A stretch of 64,000 nt of DNA from Duodenibacillus massiliensis (GCF_900128485.1 NZ_LT635856.1:14045-78044), one strand, 5' to 3'. Counted from the first letter of the stretch, positions 51,410 to 59,140 are shown. Numbers and translations are program-made. Notes: a model not told the origin generated them from the sequence alone.

Positions 51410-51591
51410 TCCTCATCCTCCCTTTCGTACTGCGCGTGAACGCGCCGAACCTCTCGCTTCAGCCGCATGAGCTGAAGCAACAAACCTTGTTTTTTGAAAT
51501 ATCGCGGCGCAGTTGTTTCAACATCTGCGAGAACTTCCACGATCTTCGCGGCGTCCTCAGGCTTCAACTGCACGTGCTTCGGGTTGCTCAT
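51406..51591 (-). CDS. Hypothetical protein, 61 residues
   Basis: ATG 51591 with GGAGG seven bases upstream, ATGA overlap with the preceding stop. Charged and helical (LKPEDAAKIVEVLADVETTA, LMRLKREVRRVHAQYERE). Part of the tightly overlapped replication operon. Not recognised. Confidence 0.5.
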   Translation of the reverse strand: MSNPKHVQLKPEDAAKIVEVLADVETTAPRYFKKQGLLLQLMRLKREVRRVHAQYEREDEE

Positions 51592-51869
51592 GCCAATCCC
51601 TCCTTTTTGAGTTTTTCGATAAATTCCACAGCGACCTTTTCGCAGTCCTTTGCTGTCATGCGCCAGTCCGCCGGAACCGGCCACAGTCTGCGTTCGCCCT
51701 CATCGAGCCCCACCCAGACGGCAGGCGTCCACTGCACGTACGCCGGAATGCTGATAACGACGTGCCAAGAGTCGTACACCACGTCTTCCGGCCCGAGTAC
51801 TTTTTCTCTGACAAAGACGTCGCACGAAATCAGACTCGCGTTAGGGGCAAGAAAAGTTTCGGTGCTCAT
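51588..51869 (-). CDS. Hypothetical protein, 93 residues
   Basis: Beta-rich first half with several Trp (YDSWHVVISIPAYVQWTPAV), helical end (AKDCEKVAVEFIEKLKKEG). Overlaps the dnaC-like gene and its downstream neighbour by four bases each. Not recognised. Confidence 0.5.
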   Translation of the reverse strand: MSTETFLAPNASLISCDVFVREKVLGPEDVVYDSWHVVISIPAYVQWTPAVWVGLDEGERRLWPVPADWRMTAKDCEKVAVEFIEKLKKEGLA

Positions 51870-52705
51870 GCCGCCTCTCCGAAAACGTCAGCCGAAAGCG
51901 GCCGGCGCATTGAGTTACCTAAAAACTGATAAGCGACGCACTTGCCGCGGATGCGGTCCACAAGGCGCGGACCGAGAACGTTGTTAAGGTCTGCCGGGCG
52001 CAGATTCGAGAGGAAAATCGTCGGGCGGTTTTCTGAAATCCGGCTGTCGATGATCGAAAAAAGAATCTGCTTCTCGTTTTCGGTGCCGGCCTGGACACCG
52101 ACCTCATCAATCACAAGCAGGGAGACCTCCGAGAAAAGCCGAATTGCGTCAAAACTCGTTCTGTCGCTTTTTCCGCTCCAGGTGCTACGGACGTATTGGA
52201 TGATGTCTGTAGCGCGCGTATAGATGCCTTCTGACTGCGGCAAAAGGGCATGAAGAATGGCGCACGCCAAATGACTTTTGCCGGTCCCCGGGTTACCGAA
52301 GAAAAAGAGTCCGTAGCCGGTCTCTTTCGCCTTTTCCCAACCGCGCACGAACCGGCAGGCGAGGTCCAGCGCGCCTTGTTGGCTTTTCGTCTCGGCCAGA
52401 AAGTTCGAGAATGTTTTGGTGCGGTATTCGGCCGGGATGCAGGAGCGCCGTAATGCCTCCTCGATGCGGTCGCGGGCTTCGGCCGCTTTCTTAGCCTTTT
52501 CGTAGGCCTCACGCTCTTCCTGGCGGCGTTTACGTTCGATCAGTGCGCACTCAGGACACTGAGACTCACACACGACCTGCCCGCCCAAAACGGTCTGAAT
52601 ACCGTTATACGGTCCGTGAATTGCGCAGTTCAAAACGGCGCCCCTGCGGATCGGCATAGGGACTGCGCCCTGCGAGGATTCGATGATGGCTGAAAATGTC
52701 TGCAT
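51866..52705 (-). CDS. DnaC-like helicase loader ATPase
   Basis: 279 residues. N-terminal Cys pattern (CAIHG, CESQCPEC, about residues 27-53) could bind zinc. AAA+ core: Walker A FFFGNPGTGKSHLA, Walker B SLLVIDEVG, sensor LSNLRPADL and arginine-finger region LGPRLVDRIRG. DnaC/IstB-type proteins load the host DnaB helicase at the phage origin. Adjacent to the DUF1376 gene, as in many prophages. Confidence 0.9.
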   Translation of the reverse strand: MQTFSAIIESSQGAVPMPIRRGAVLNCAIHGPYNGIQTVLGGQVVCESQCPECALIERKRRQEEREAYEKAKKAAEARDRIEEALRRSCIPAEYRTKTFSNFLAETKSQQGALDLACRFVRGWEKAKETGYGLFFFGNPGTGKSHLACAILHALLPQSEGIYTRATDIIQYVRSTWSGKSDRTSFDAIRLFSEVSLLVIDEVGVQAGTENEKQILFSIIDSRISENRPTIFLSNLRPADLNNVLGPRLVDRIRGKCVAYQFLGNSMRRPLSADVFGEAA

Positions 52706-52711
52706 GGTTGC

Positions 52712-53524
52712 TTACCCCCAATTGGCCGTACCGTCAGGATTCATTGATCCCTCGTAGTAGGCCTCGTCAAAAACTTCAGGTTGTTGGTGTGCGGTTGATC
52801 CCGCGGGTTTGGCGTTTCGTGTTTCCTTTTGGCGACGAACCCAGCCTTGCCAAGATTGATTCCACCCTTTGTCAGAACGAAGCTCACCAGTCCCTCGTCC
52901 TTTCGTGAAGTAGAAGACGAAATCAGCGAACACCGTCTGCGGGTCAAGATCAGGCCGAACCTGTTTTGCGTAGTCCGCCCATTCAGAAGGAAGAAGGTCA
53001 AGGTTGAATGCGTGCGTGATTGCCTGCCGCTTTTCTTTCTTCTTTCTTTCTGTCTCTTTATTGGTTATTGGTTCTTGGTTATTGGTTAGCATTGTGTCCG
53101 CATTGCGTTCGCTATGCGTTTGCATTCCGTTCGCATCTGCGTCCGCATTGCAAGTGCATCCGTTTTGCATGTCGTTTGCATTTGCGTCTGAGGCTTTCTT
53201 TCCCCTTGAGCCCTTATTCCATCGGGCTTGAGCAGACTTCGCGGCCTTCTCGGACTTCTCCGCGGCCTTGGCAATCTCTTCATCGCACCGGCGATGCGCA
53301 TAAACGTCACCTTCACGATGGAAAAAGCGGTCAAGCACATATTCCAGTGCGGCTTTCTCTTCCGGCGCATATGCTCGGGAGATGCGTTCGCATTCCGAAC
53401 GCATAAGCGGACGCTCGACTGAGTAGTAGAGCATCAACAAATCTATGTAGACACCCTTTTCGAGTGGCGACAAAAGACGCGTGCTCGAATCCCAGTCACC
53501 TACGTGAAACTGAACGTAGTTCAT
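52712..53524 (-). CDS. Replication protein with DUF1376 N-terminus
   Basis: 270 residues. NYVQFHVGDWDSSTRLLSPL and GVYIDLLMLYYSVERPL are the DUF1376 start. Residues 85-160 are a low-complexity linker rich in Asn, Asp, Lys and Ala encoded by repetitive DNA. The C-terminal part (LLPSEWADYAKQVRPDLDPQ, WNQSWQGWVRRQKE) resembles DnaT-like domains. First gene downstream of cro, hence the probable initiator. It pairs with the DnaC-like loader. Confidence 0.85.
   Translation of the reverse strand: MNYVQFHVGDWDSSTRLLSPLEKGVYIDLLMLYYSVERPLMRSECERISRAYAPEEKAALEYVLDRFFHREGDVYAHRRCDEEIAKAAEKSEKAAKSAQARWNKGSRGKKASDANANDMQNGCTCNADADANGMQTHSERNADTMLTNNQEPITNKETERKKKEKRQAITHAFNLDLLPSEWADYAKQVRPDLDPQTVFADFVFYFTKGRGTGELRSDKGWNQSWQGWVRRQKETRNAKPAGSTAHQQPEVFDEAYYEGSMNPDGTANWG
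53058..53190. repeat. Iteron-like repeats: candidate replication origin of phage B
   Basis: Within the DUF1376 gene linker: three copies of TTATTGGTT at 53058, 53065 and 53079 form an AT-rich block. It is followed up to about 53190 by many short GC-rich words of the type TGCATT, CGCATTGCG, TTCGCAT and TTTGCAT at roughly 6-12 base intervals. The layout parallels the phage A origin candidate, but the words are degenerate. Confidence 0.5.
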
Positions 53525-53538
53525 GGCGAGCCTCCCGG

Positions 53539-53772
53539 CTACTTGCCCGTGCTTTCAATGAGTTCCCAATCGATCTGAGGAAGAATCGCCCGACGGGAAA
53601 CCTGCCGGCGCGTTGCCTCTTCGAGTTTGCAAGCAAGCGTGACGGACACACGACGTTCCGGGTGGTTGACGATGTTGTAAAAGTAGTTGAGTTTGATCCC
53701 GCACTTTTTGCAAATGGCCTTTTTCTCGACCGACGCAAGGGAGCGGAAATACTGCGATGCAGAGGGAAGCAT
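53539..53772 (-). CDS. Cro-like repressor (YdaS type)
   Basis: 77 residues, GGAG eight bases before ATG 53772. YFRSLASVEKKAICKKCGIK, FYNIVNHPERRVSVTLACKL is a YdaS/Cro helix-turn-helix. Divergent from cI across the operator region; leads into the replication operon. Confidence 0.78.
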   Translation of the reverse strand: MLPSASQYFRSLASVEKKAICKKCGIKLNYFYNIVNHPERRVSVTLACKLEEATRRQVSRRAILPQIDWELIESTGK

Positions 53773-53794
53773 GAGAGCTACTCCGTTTTAGTTC

Positions 53795-53893
53795 AATTAT
53801 GGGTACTGGAATACTACCCCATACATTCCCCAAAAGTCAACCAATACGGCGCAAAACTTTCCTAGACTTTGTGCGACAATCTAACCCATAATT
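53795..53893. promoter_or_regulatory. Operator half-sites between cro and cI (phage B)
   Basis: AATTATGGGTA at 53795, TACCCCATA at 53815 and TAACCCATAATT at 53882 share the half-site TTATGGGTA, in both orientations. A related TAATTTCGGGTA overlaps the -10 of the early promoter at 54739. These are the expected binding sites of the phage B repressors. Confidence 0.6.
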
Positions 53894-53924
53894 TGACCTA
53901 GCCGGACTAAGAGGAGGACAAATA

Positions 53925-54596
53925 ATGGTTGATGATGAACTGACAGCTCGTCGCCGGGTTAATCTGCGACGTATCGCCGATGAGTTAGGTGGAGCCGCTG
54001 CTGTTGCCAGAAAGACTCAAAAGAGCGTCCAACAAATAAGCAGTATGCTCAACGGCACCAAGTCCTTTGGCTCAAAGATCGCTCGTGACATAGAACCTAA
54101 ACTGGGGCTTCCCCTGCAAAGCCTGGATAAGGAAGCGCCAAATTTTGTAGTTGCAGCGGAAACGCCTGAAGCTACGGGGTACGTGCGCATTACAGCGCTT
54201 GAGGCGCGGAAAGAGTACAACCTGATGCGCATTCAGGAATTGAGCAAAATCAGGCTGATGGAGTGCAAAGAAGATTGGCTGTACGAACAAGCTCTTTCCA
54301 CATCCAAGCCCAGTGCGCTAAAGCTATTCTCTGCGCCATCGGACAACATGGAGCCAGAAATTCTCCAAGGCGGATCAGTCGTCGTTGACATCTCGCAAAA
54401 CACTTTCACCGCCAACGGCATATACGCCATGACGTATAAGGGTTCGGCATTCATATATCGGATACAGATGAACCCTGACGGATCAGTATATTTTTTGTCG
54501 GATAATCCAAAATATGAAAAGATGGTAGTGAAGGACACGTCCAACATCGTGATAGTTGGACGGTGTGTCGGCTGCTGTAACACGCACTCGCTCTAA
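53925..54596 (+). CDS. CI-type repressor with degenerate S24 active site
   Basis: 223 residues, GAGGAGG before the ATG. Helix-turn-helix at 15-60 (GGAAAVARKTQKSVQQISSM) and an S24 fold at 130-223. The nucleophile position, normally Ser before Met-x-Pro, is Asn141 (SDNMEPEI), and the lysine strand reads FIYRIQ. Both catalytic residues thus appear lost, so RecA-stimulated self-cleavage seems unlikely. Induction may need another factor, such as the Rha-type protein at 59461. Confidence 0.88.
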   Translation: MVDDELTARRRVNLRRIADELGGAAAVARKTQKSVQQISSMLNGTKSFGSKIARDIEPKLGLPLQSLDKEAPNFVVAAETPEATGYVRITALEARKEYNLMRIQELSKIRLMECKEDWLYEQALSTSKPSALKLFSAPSDNMEPEILQGGSVVVDISQNTFTANGIYAMTYKGSAFIYRIQMNPDGSVYFLSDNPKYEKMVVKDTSNIVIVGRCVGCCNTHSL

Positions 54597-54622
54597 TAAA
54601 ATTCCATTGTTCATCAAATCTC

Positions 54623-54650
54623 AAGCCCGCGCACTGCGGGCTTTTTTGTT
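54623..54650 (+). terminator. Terminator of cI (phage B)
   Basis: AAGCCCGC-GCACT-GCGGGCTT followed by T-run, 26 bases after the cI stop. Confidence 0.9.
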
Positions 54651-54714
54651 GCCTTTTTGACTCCTATCAAAAACCGGTCACCTAACCAGAATACCCTGAA
54701 GTCATCTTTTATAG

Positions 54715-54752
54715 TTGACAAGCAGGTTAGTGATGTGGTTTAATTTCGGGTA
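54715..54752 (+). promoter_or_regulatory. Early promoter of phage B rightward operon
   Basis: TTGACA (54715) and TTTAAT (54739) separated by 18 bases: a good sigma-70 promoter. The -10 overlaps TAATTTCGGGTA, similar to the repressor half-site, so it is probably shut off by CI in the lysogen. First gene ATG at 54805. Confidence 0.75.
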
Positions 54753-54804
54753 CGCAGATGAGTAATTCGGACTCATCTAAACAAAACCACCAGGAGGCAA
54801 CGAA

Positions 54805-55011
54805 ATGACACAGACGACCATTGTTTTGAACCCCAAGCGGACTGAGTACTCGGCTGAGAAGGCTGCAAAGAGGGCAATGACGGTCGCCCAGATGATCGAG
54901 GCGCTGAGGCAGTTCCCTGCGGACGCCCGCATCGTGGTGTCGGATTACGCCGAATACATGTACGCGCCGGTGACGCTCTCCGATCTGCATGAGCACGTTG
55001 AGGAGGAGTAA
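54805..55011 (+). CDS. Hypothetical early protein, 68 residues
   Basis: AGGAGG upstream of ATG 54805. Charged; AEKAAKRAMTVAQMIEALRQ then PADARIVVSDYAE resembles small phage proteins in which Leu/Phe-Pro-x-D-A precedes a strand. First gene of the early operon. Function unknown. Confidence 0.6.
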   Translation: MTQTTIVLNPKRTEYSAEKAAKRAMTVAQMIEALRQFPADARIVVSDYAEYMYAPVTLSDLHEHVEEE

Positions 55012-55015
55012 CGCC

Positions 55016-55153
55016 ATGACATTGGACTTCGTCTTTCGCATGGGTGAGTTGGCCGACATTGAAGAAGACCGCTTTTGGTCCCAGGCAAACGTGGTGATCG
55101 TCATCGCGGCCGTCACGGGTCTTGTGACGCTTTTGAAGTGGGTGCTGGCATGA
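55016..55153 (+). CDS. 45-residue membrane microprotein
   Basis: ATG 55016 with AGGAGGAG seven to nine bases upstream (overlapping the end of the previous gene). Acidic N-terminal half (MGELADIEEDRFWSQ) and one membrane segment (NVVIVIAAVTGLVTLLKWVL). TGA overlaps the next ATG. Confidence 0.55.
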   Translation: MTLDFVFRMGELADIEEDRFWSQANVVIVIAAVTGLVTLLKWVLA

Positions 55154-55233
55154 AGCAGTTCATCGAAAACGTCCTGGCAGCCGCGGCACTCATCCTCACG
55201 ATGCTCGTGCTGCTATCTCTGCCAGGCTACTAG
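55150..55233 (+). CDS. 27-residue membrane peptide
   Basis: ATG 55150 overlaps the previous stop (ATGA); TAG at 55231. MKQFIENVLAAAALILTMLV and four further hydrophobic residues make one membrane helix. Coupled translation supports it, but its size keeps confidence modest. Confidence 0.4.
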   Translation: MKQFIENVLAAAALILTMLVLLSLPGY

Positions 55234-55242
55234 AAACGAGAA

Positions 55243-55297
55243 GGGGGGGGGGTGGCGCCCTGCCTTACGAGAAGGTGGCGCCCTGCCTTAACGGAGA
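55243..55297 (+). repeat. Ten-G tract and imperfect tandem duplication
   Basis: A run of ten G (55243-55252) leads into GGTGGCGCCCTGCCTTA, which is repeated about 23 bases later. The second copy ends just before the GGAG of the next gene. Poly-G tracts are prone to slippage, and the duplication may be recent. Confidence 0.7.
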
Positions 55298-55302
55298 AAG
55301 AA

Positions 55303-55542
55303 ATGATTGATCTCAGCAAACACAACGAAGATTTGATCCGAGACGCCAACACCTGGAAGCCGCTCAACGTCTACCCGCTTGAGCGCGTGATGGTGTTCGA
55401 GAGCGGCAGCCAAAGCTACTTCGTCTACACCGAGCTGCATACCGTTTCAGTGAGCGACGCAAGCCGCAGAGAAGTATCGAACTCCTACGCCTTAACAGAA
55501 GACGAGTTCTCCCGCCTGATGGGCGAACTCAACCTCGACTAG
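55303..55542 (+). CDS. Hypothetical early protein, 79 residues
   Basis: ATG 55303 with GGAG nine bases upstream; an in-frame start at 55252 would lie in the duplicated repeat. Soluble, alpha/beta (ERVMVFESGSQSYFVYTELH), acidic end. Not recognised. Confidence 0.55.
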   Translation: MIDLSKHNEDLIRDANTWKPLNVYPLERVMVFESGSQSYFVYTELHTVSVSDASRREVSNSYALTEDEFSRLMGELNLD

Positions 55543-55550
55543 GAGGCTAC

Positions 55551-55706
55551 ATGAACGAAGACGACAAGGACCTCGACGCCGAAGAGCTCGAGGACGAAGA
55601 AGAGGAAGAAGAGCCGGAAGAGGACGATGGCGACGATGGCTTTGAAGATGACGGCTGGATCAATGCCGGCGACTTCTACCACTGGGACCCGTTTAAAGGA
55701 CAGTAG
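55551..55706 (+). CDS. Extremely acidic 51-residue protein, possible DNA mimic
   Basis: ATG 55551 with AGGAGG upstream, TAG at 55704. 26 of 51 residues are Asp or Glu, only three Lys and no Arg, and an aromatic C-terminus follows (FYHWDPFKG). The composition recalls DNA-mimic inhibitors of restriction or nucleases, here directly upstream of the phage's own exonuclease gene. It could equally be a regulator of that exonuclease. Function unproven. Confidence 0.55.
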   Translation: MNEDDKDLDAEELEDEEEEEEPEEDDGDDGFEDDGWINAGDFYHWDPFKGQ

Positions 55707-55709
55707 AAA

Positions 55710-56624
55710 ATGACAGCAGTACAGATCTCTCACGAACAATGGCTCAAAGCCCGACAGACCGGAATCGGCGGTAGCGATGTCGCCCCGATTCTTGGTATTT
55801 CCAAATGGACAACGCCGCTGGACGTATACAACGAGAAGGTAGCCGACACCCCAACGGAAAAAGACAGCGATTCCATGGAATGGGGGCGCCGCCTGGAACC
55901 GGTTATCCGCCAGGCTTACGCGGATAAGACGGGACGCGTCGTGGCCGTGCCGGAAAAACAGTTCCGCAGCGACGCTCATCCCTTCATGATTGCCAATGTA
56001 GACGGTGTTTGCGAAGACCGTCTGTTGGAAATCAAGACCGCACGAACCGGCGCAGACTGGGGAGAAGAAGGCACGAACGAAATCCCAGACTATTACCTGA
56101 CGCAGGTCATGCACTACATGATCGTCACAGGATACCGGCTTTGCGACGTGGCAGTGCTCATCGGCGCTTCCGACTTTCGCATTTACACAGTCGAGTACGA
56201 CGACGAACTTGCTCAGATGTTGATCGAAGCCGAAGCAAAGTTCTGGAAGATGGTCGAGAACCGGACGCCCCCGGCTCCTCGTTCGCTTGCAGAAACGAAG
56301 GCCGCCTTCCCCTCCTCCGTTCCTTCGAGCATTGAGGCCGACAACAAGATAGCCGAGACCATGACCGAACTCGCCAAGGTACGAAACGAAATCAAACAGC
56401 TGAAGGACACGGACGACAAATTGACTGCTGTCGTTCAGGCCTTCATGGGCGAAAGCGAAAAGCTGACTTTCGGAGGCTCAACCCTTGCCACCTGGAAAAG
56501 CAGCAAACCAGTAGCCCGACTTGATTCGGCTGCGCTCAAAAAAGCCATGCCGGACATCTACGACCAATACACGAAACAAAGCGCGCCGACCCGCCGCTTC
56601 ATCGTAAAAATTACTGAGGAGTAA
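55710..56624 (+). CDS. YqaJ-type (lambda exonuclease-like) recombinase nuclease
   Basis: 304 residues. EQWLKARQTGIGGSDVAPIL and GISKWTTPLDVYNEK, EWGRRLEPVIRQAYAD, the catalytic DGVCEDRLLEIKTA (E-x-K) and YYLTQVMHYMIVTGY are standard YqaJ motifs. The enzyme resects 5' strands for annealing with the partner encoded next. A C-terminal helical extension (ETMTELAKVRNEIKQLKDTD) is present. Confidence 0.93.
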   Translation: MTAVQISHEQWLKARQTGIGGSDVAPILGISKWTTPLDVYNEKVADTPTEKDSDSMEWGRRLEPVIRQAYADKTGRVVAVPEKQFRSDAHPFMIANVDGVCEDRLLEIKTARTGADWGEEGTNEIPDYYLTQVMHYMIVTGYRLCDVAVLIGASDFRIYTVEYDDELAQMLIEAEAKFWKMVENRTPPAPRSLAETKAAFPSSVPSSIEADNKIAETMTELAKVRNEIKQLKDTDDKLTAVVQAFMGESEKLTFGGSTLATWKSSKPVARLDSAALKKAMPDIYDQYTKQSAPTRRFIVKITEE

Positions 56625-56630
56625 ATCATC

Positions 56631-57608
56631 ATGGCAACAGAAATCACCGTAAACCCCTTCGCCACCCCCGCCCCTGTCGCCAGCCGCGGATCCGCCCCGG
56701 CTACAGCAGCCGTTGAAAGTTCTCGCGCCGTGGCTGAAGTGCAGGCCGCTTTGGCTATCGCCCGCATGAATCCGCGAGATCAACGCGCCGCGATGGACCG
56801 AATCTTGAACGCCTGCACGCGGCAAACACTCGCTCAGGCCGCCGTTTATTCCTACGCTCGTGGAGGAAGCGAAGTTACAGGTCCGTCGATTCGCCTCGCC
56901 GAAGCCGTCGCACAGCAGTGGGGCAATATGCAGTTTGGCATTCGTGAACTTTCAAACGCCGGGGGAAAGTCTGAAGTTCAGGCTTTCGCCTGGGACGTAG
57001 AAACAAACACCCGCCGCGAAGTGACGTTCTCTGTTCCTCACATTCGTCACACGAAGAGAGGCTCCTACAAGCTCGAAGACCCGCGCGACATCTATGAGCT
57101 TATTGCCAATCAGGGTAGCCGCCGCCTTCGCGCCTGCATTTTGGCCGTGATCCCCGGGGACGTGATTGAGGCGGCTGTGTCGCAGTGCCAGATAACGCTT
57201 CGCGCCAACGTAGACGTAACGCCGGAAGGCATCAAGAAACTCATTGATGCTTTCTCTCAGTTCGGCGTCACCAAAGCGCAGATCGAGAAGTTCTGCCAGT
57301 GCCACGTAGAAGCCATCCGACCGGCTCAAATCGTACGGCTTCGAACGATCTACACCAGCTTGAAGGACGGCATGGCCGAGCCTGCGGACTTCTTCGAACC
57401 GGAGTCCGCCCCTGCCGCTCCTGCCATTGAAAAGCCCGCCGAGAAACAGACGCTGAAAGAAAGACTCAAGGCGCAGAAAGTTGCTGAAACGACGGAGATT
57501 GCCGACGCTGATACGCCGGATGCCGGAGCGGAACCCGCACCGACGGCCGCGCCCAAAGAACCGCTCCCGGATCTCAATCCGAACGAGCCGGAAGTTCGGG
57601 AACCGTGA
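56631..57608 (+). CDS. Putative single-strand annealing/recombination protein
   Basis: 325 residues, six bases after the exonuclease stop. AEAVAQQWGNMQFGIRELSN, DVETNTRREVTFSVPHIRHT, YELIANQGSRRLRACILAVI and VIEAAVSQCQITL are the conserved core of a phage family regularly paired with YqaJ nucleases. I infer a RecT/Rad52-like annealing role from pairing and size. The C-terminal 80 residues are Pro/Ala/Glu-rich and probably disordered. Confidence 0.7.
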   Translation: MATEITVNPFATPAPVASRGSAPATAAVESSRAVAEVQAALAIARMNPRDQRAAMDRILNACTRQTLAQAAVYSYARGGSEVTGPSIRLAEAVAQQWGNMQFGIRELSNAGGKSEVQAFAWDVETNTRREVTFSVPHIRHTKRGSYKLEDPRDIYELIANQGSRRLRACILAVIPGDVIEAAVSQCQITLRANVDVTPEGIKKLIDAFSQFGVTKAQIEKFCQCHVEAIRPAQIVRLRTIYTSLKDGMAEPADFFEPESAPAAPAIEKPAEKQTLKERLKAQKVAETTEIADADTPDAGAEPAPTAAPKEPLPDLNPNEPEVREP

Positions 57609-57664
57609 AAGATCACCCGTAACACACAACTTTCACTTAGGAAGCACAAACAGGAGTCCAAAAA

Positions 57665-57778
57665 ATGACCTTTGACGATAAGGCCCTGGCAGCCGGATCG
57701 GTGATCGCCGCGGTGTTCATTTTTCTTTGGCTTTGGCTCAGTCCGGGCGTTTTTCTGGGCTGGTTGATCTGGGGGTAA
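57665..57778 (+). CDS. 37-residue membrane microprotein ending in FLGWLIWG
   Basis: ATG 57665, TAA 57776. Short acidic start (MTFDDKALAAG), one membrane segment rich in Trp, and the C-terminus PGVFLGWLIWG. Phage A's 20195-20311 product ends PGLFLGWLIWG. Conservation in two unrelated phages argues for function at the membrane. Confidence 0.6.
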   Translation: MTFDDKALAAGSVIAAVFIFLWLWLSPGVFLGWLIWG

Positions 57779-57781
57779 GAG

Positions 57782-58051
57782 ATGGAAGCACAGGATTTAA
57801 AACGCCGCGTCCGGGAGCTGTATGAGCAGGTCTCCTTCAGCCAGGAGGAGACACGACGGCTTCAGATGATCGAGGACGCGATCACAAAGGGAGCAATCGA
57901 GAAGGCGTGCGTGCTCTCGATGATCCTCGCGACAAGCACGCACAAAAAGGCAAACGCCGCGGCCCGGCTGCGGGATACGCTGAGGAGAGCGAAAGATGGC
58001 CAAAAACAGCAAACCGCGCAAGAAGTATCGGCCGAAGCCCGTGAGGTTTAA
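57782..58051 (+). CDS. Hypothetical early protein, 89 residues
   Basis: ATG 57782, three bases after the previous stop. Helical and charged throughout (LKRRVRELYEQVSFSQEETR, KKANAAARLRDTLRRAKDGQ). Overlaps the next gene by 56 bases. Not recognised. Confidence 0.55.
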   Translation: MEAQDLKRRVRELYEQVSFSQEETRRLQMIEDAITKGAIEKACVLSMILATSTHKKANAAARLRDTLRRAKDGQKQQTAQEVSAEAREV

Positions 58052-58553
58052 CTGTTGGGAACGCTCAGACATCGAGCACCTGCAGGCCGTGTTTCAGGAA
58101 TTTGAGCTTATCACTGAGTTCAAATTCCCGACCGGCGAAGCGAACATGGACGACATGTGCTGTGTCCGGGACGTGCTCAATCTCTGCACCCTCGGGATGG
58201 TGACACGGGACTGGCTAGATCGGGACGAGGTCAAGGACTGCACACCGATCGTCAACGCGGCCGGAGACGCGATCAAACGATGCGCCGACCGCGCCTGCGA
58301 CCGCAATCCGGACGCCCCGCGGTTTGTGTTCGCCGGAGACGAACTCAAGGCAGTCCGGGCAGGAGTCGCGATTGCCGGCCCCTTCATTCGGGACAGTCTG
58401 GACGAATCACCAACCCGCCTCATCCTGGAGTTCTACGCGATGCGGCATCTGACAAGGGGAAAGGACGGGCGATACGCCTACACGGACGAACAACTGAAAA
58501 GAGCAATTGAACAAGAGAACGACAACATTGACTGGAGCCACCGCCATGGATAA
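57996..58553 (+). CDS. Hypothetical early protein, 185 residues
   Basis: GGAG upstream of ATG 57996. Basic start (KNSKPRKKYRPKPVRFNCWE) followed by helices with several Cys (DDMCCVRDVLNLCTL, CADRACDRNPD) and an acidic C-terminus. Resembles small phage proteins with a conserved hydrophobic-Cys helix, but no function is known to me. Confidence 0.6.
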   Translation: MAKNSKPRKKYRPKPVRFNCWERSDIEHLQAVFQEFELITEFKFPTGEANMDDMCCVRDVLNLCTLGMVTRDWLDRDEVKDCTPIVNAAGDAIKRCADRACDRNPDAPRFVFAGDELKAVRAGVAIAGPFIRDSLDESPTRLILEFYAMRHLTRGKDGRYAYTDEQLKRAIEQENDNIDWSHRHG

Positions 58554-58707
58554 CACAACACTTCTGATGGACCAGCGGCCGCAGCCGCCTTCAATGGCCA
58601 GTTCGACGATGAGTTCAGCTACGGCCGCGTGCGTTGAAGCCCTCGTTGGCGGTGTAGTGATGGAGCTTTTCGGCGGGGTGCCGCCGTGTGGATTGTTGGA
58701 GGAGTGA
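58546..58707 (+). CDS. Possible 53-residue protein
   Basis: ATG 58546 overlaps the previous stop by eight bases; GGAG lies about ten bases upstream. Ser/Met/Pro-rich first half and a hydrophobic second half (VEALVGGVVMELFGGVPPCG). Weakly supported by spacing only; could be spurious. Confidence 0.35.
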   Translation: MDNTTLLMDQRPQPPSMASSTMSSATAACVEALVGGVVMELFGGVPPCGLLEE

Positions 58708-58709
58708 AG

Positions 58710-58922
58710 ATGCAGACCAAGTTGCTGACTATTAAGGAAGTCGCCAAGCGGCTCAATAAGTCTGTGAGCACGATCCGCAGTTGGATTCGCGGTTACTACG
58801 ACAACGGCGACGGCCCGCGCCTGCGGGGGCGCGAATTTATTAAGCCGATCCGAGTCGGCGGCACCCTGCAATTTAAAGAATCCGAGCTCGAACGCTGGAT
58901 TGCCGAAGGAGCTCAACGTTGA
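58710..58922 (+). CDS. Excisionase/MerR-like DNA-binding protein
   Basis: 70 residues from ATG 58710 (GGAGGAG upstream). LLTIKEVAKRLNKSVSTIRS, WIRGYY, then FIKPIRVGGTLQFKESELER is the HTH-17/excisionase winged helix. Probably directs excision with the integrase at 61298. Confidence 0.78.
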   Translation: MQTKLLTIKEVAKRLNKSVSTIRSWIRGYYDNGDGPRLRGREFIKPIRVGGTLQFKESELERWIAEGAQR

Positions 58923-59002
58923 CAAACGCACAAGAATCCGCGCATAATGCCCGTGCCTCGTCTACCAAGAGGCACCGGATTGGCGCCCGGAAAGCGAAAG
59001 GT

Positions 59003-59140
59003 GTACAGCCGCCTTACTTCCGTATGAGCGGATTTTTTGTGCATAGCAGTCTCCCTTTACGGGCGGACTGTATGGGGCATGCTTGCATGCGCCGGTACCC
59101 TTTTGCACCGGTACGCCAACCCGTACAGTCTGCCCACCAC
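59003..59140 (+). ncRNA. C4 antisense-like RNA upstream of the Rha regulator
   Basis: The gene-free interval 58923-59188 contains a hairpin CCGC/GCGG followed by ATTTTTTG (59009-59038). A second large structure follows: GGGCGGACTGTATGG (59061) pairs with CCGTACAGTCTGCCC (59121), enclosing GCATGC-TT-GCATGC and CCGGT/ACCGG hairpins. This sequence and architecture resemble the phage P1/P7 C4 antisense RNA, which blocks translation of the downstream icd-ant genes. CTCCCTTT (59051) is roughly complementary to the AAAGGAGG ribosome site at 59175. Rfam match not checked. Confidence 0.55.
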
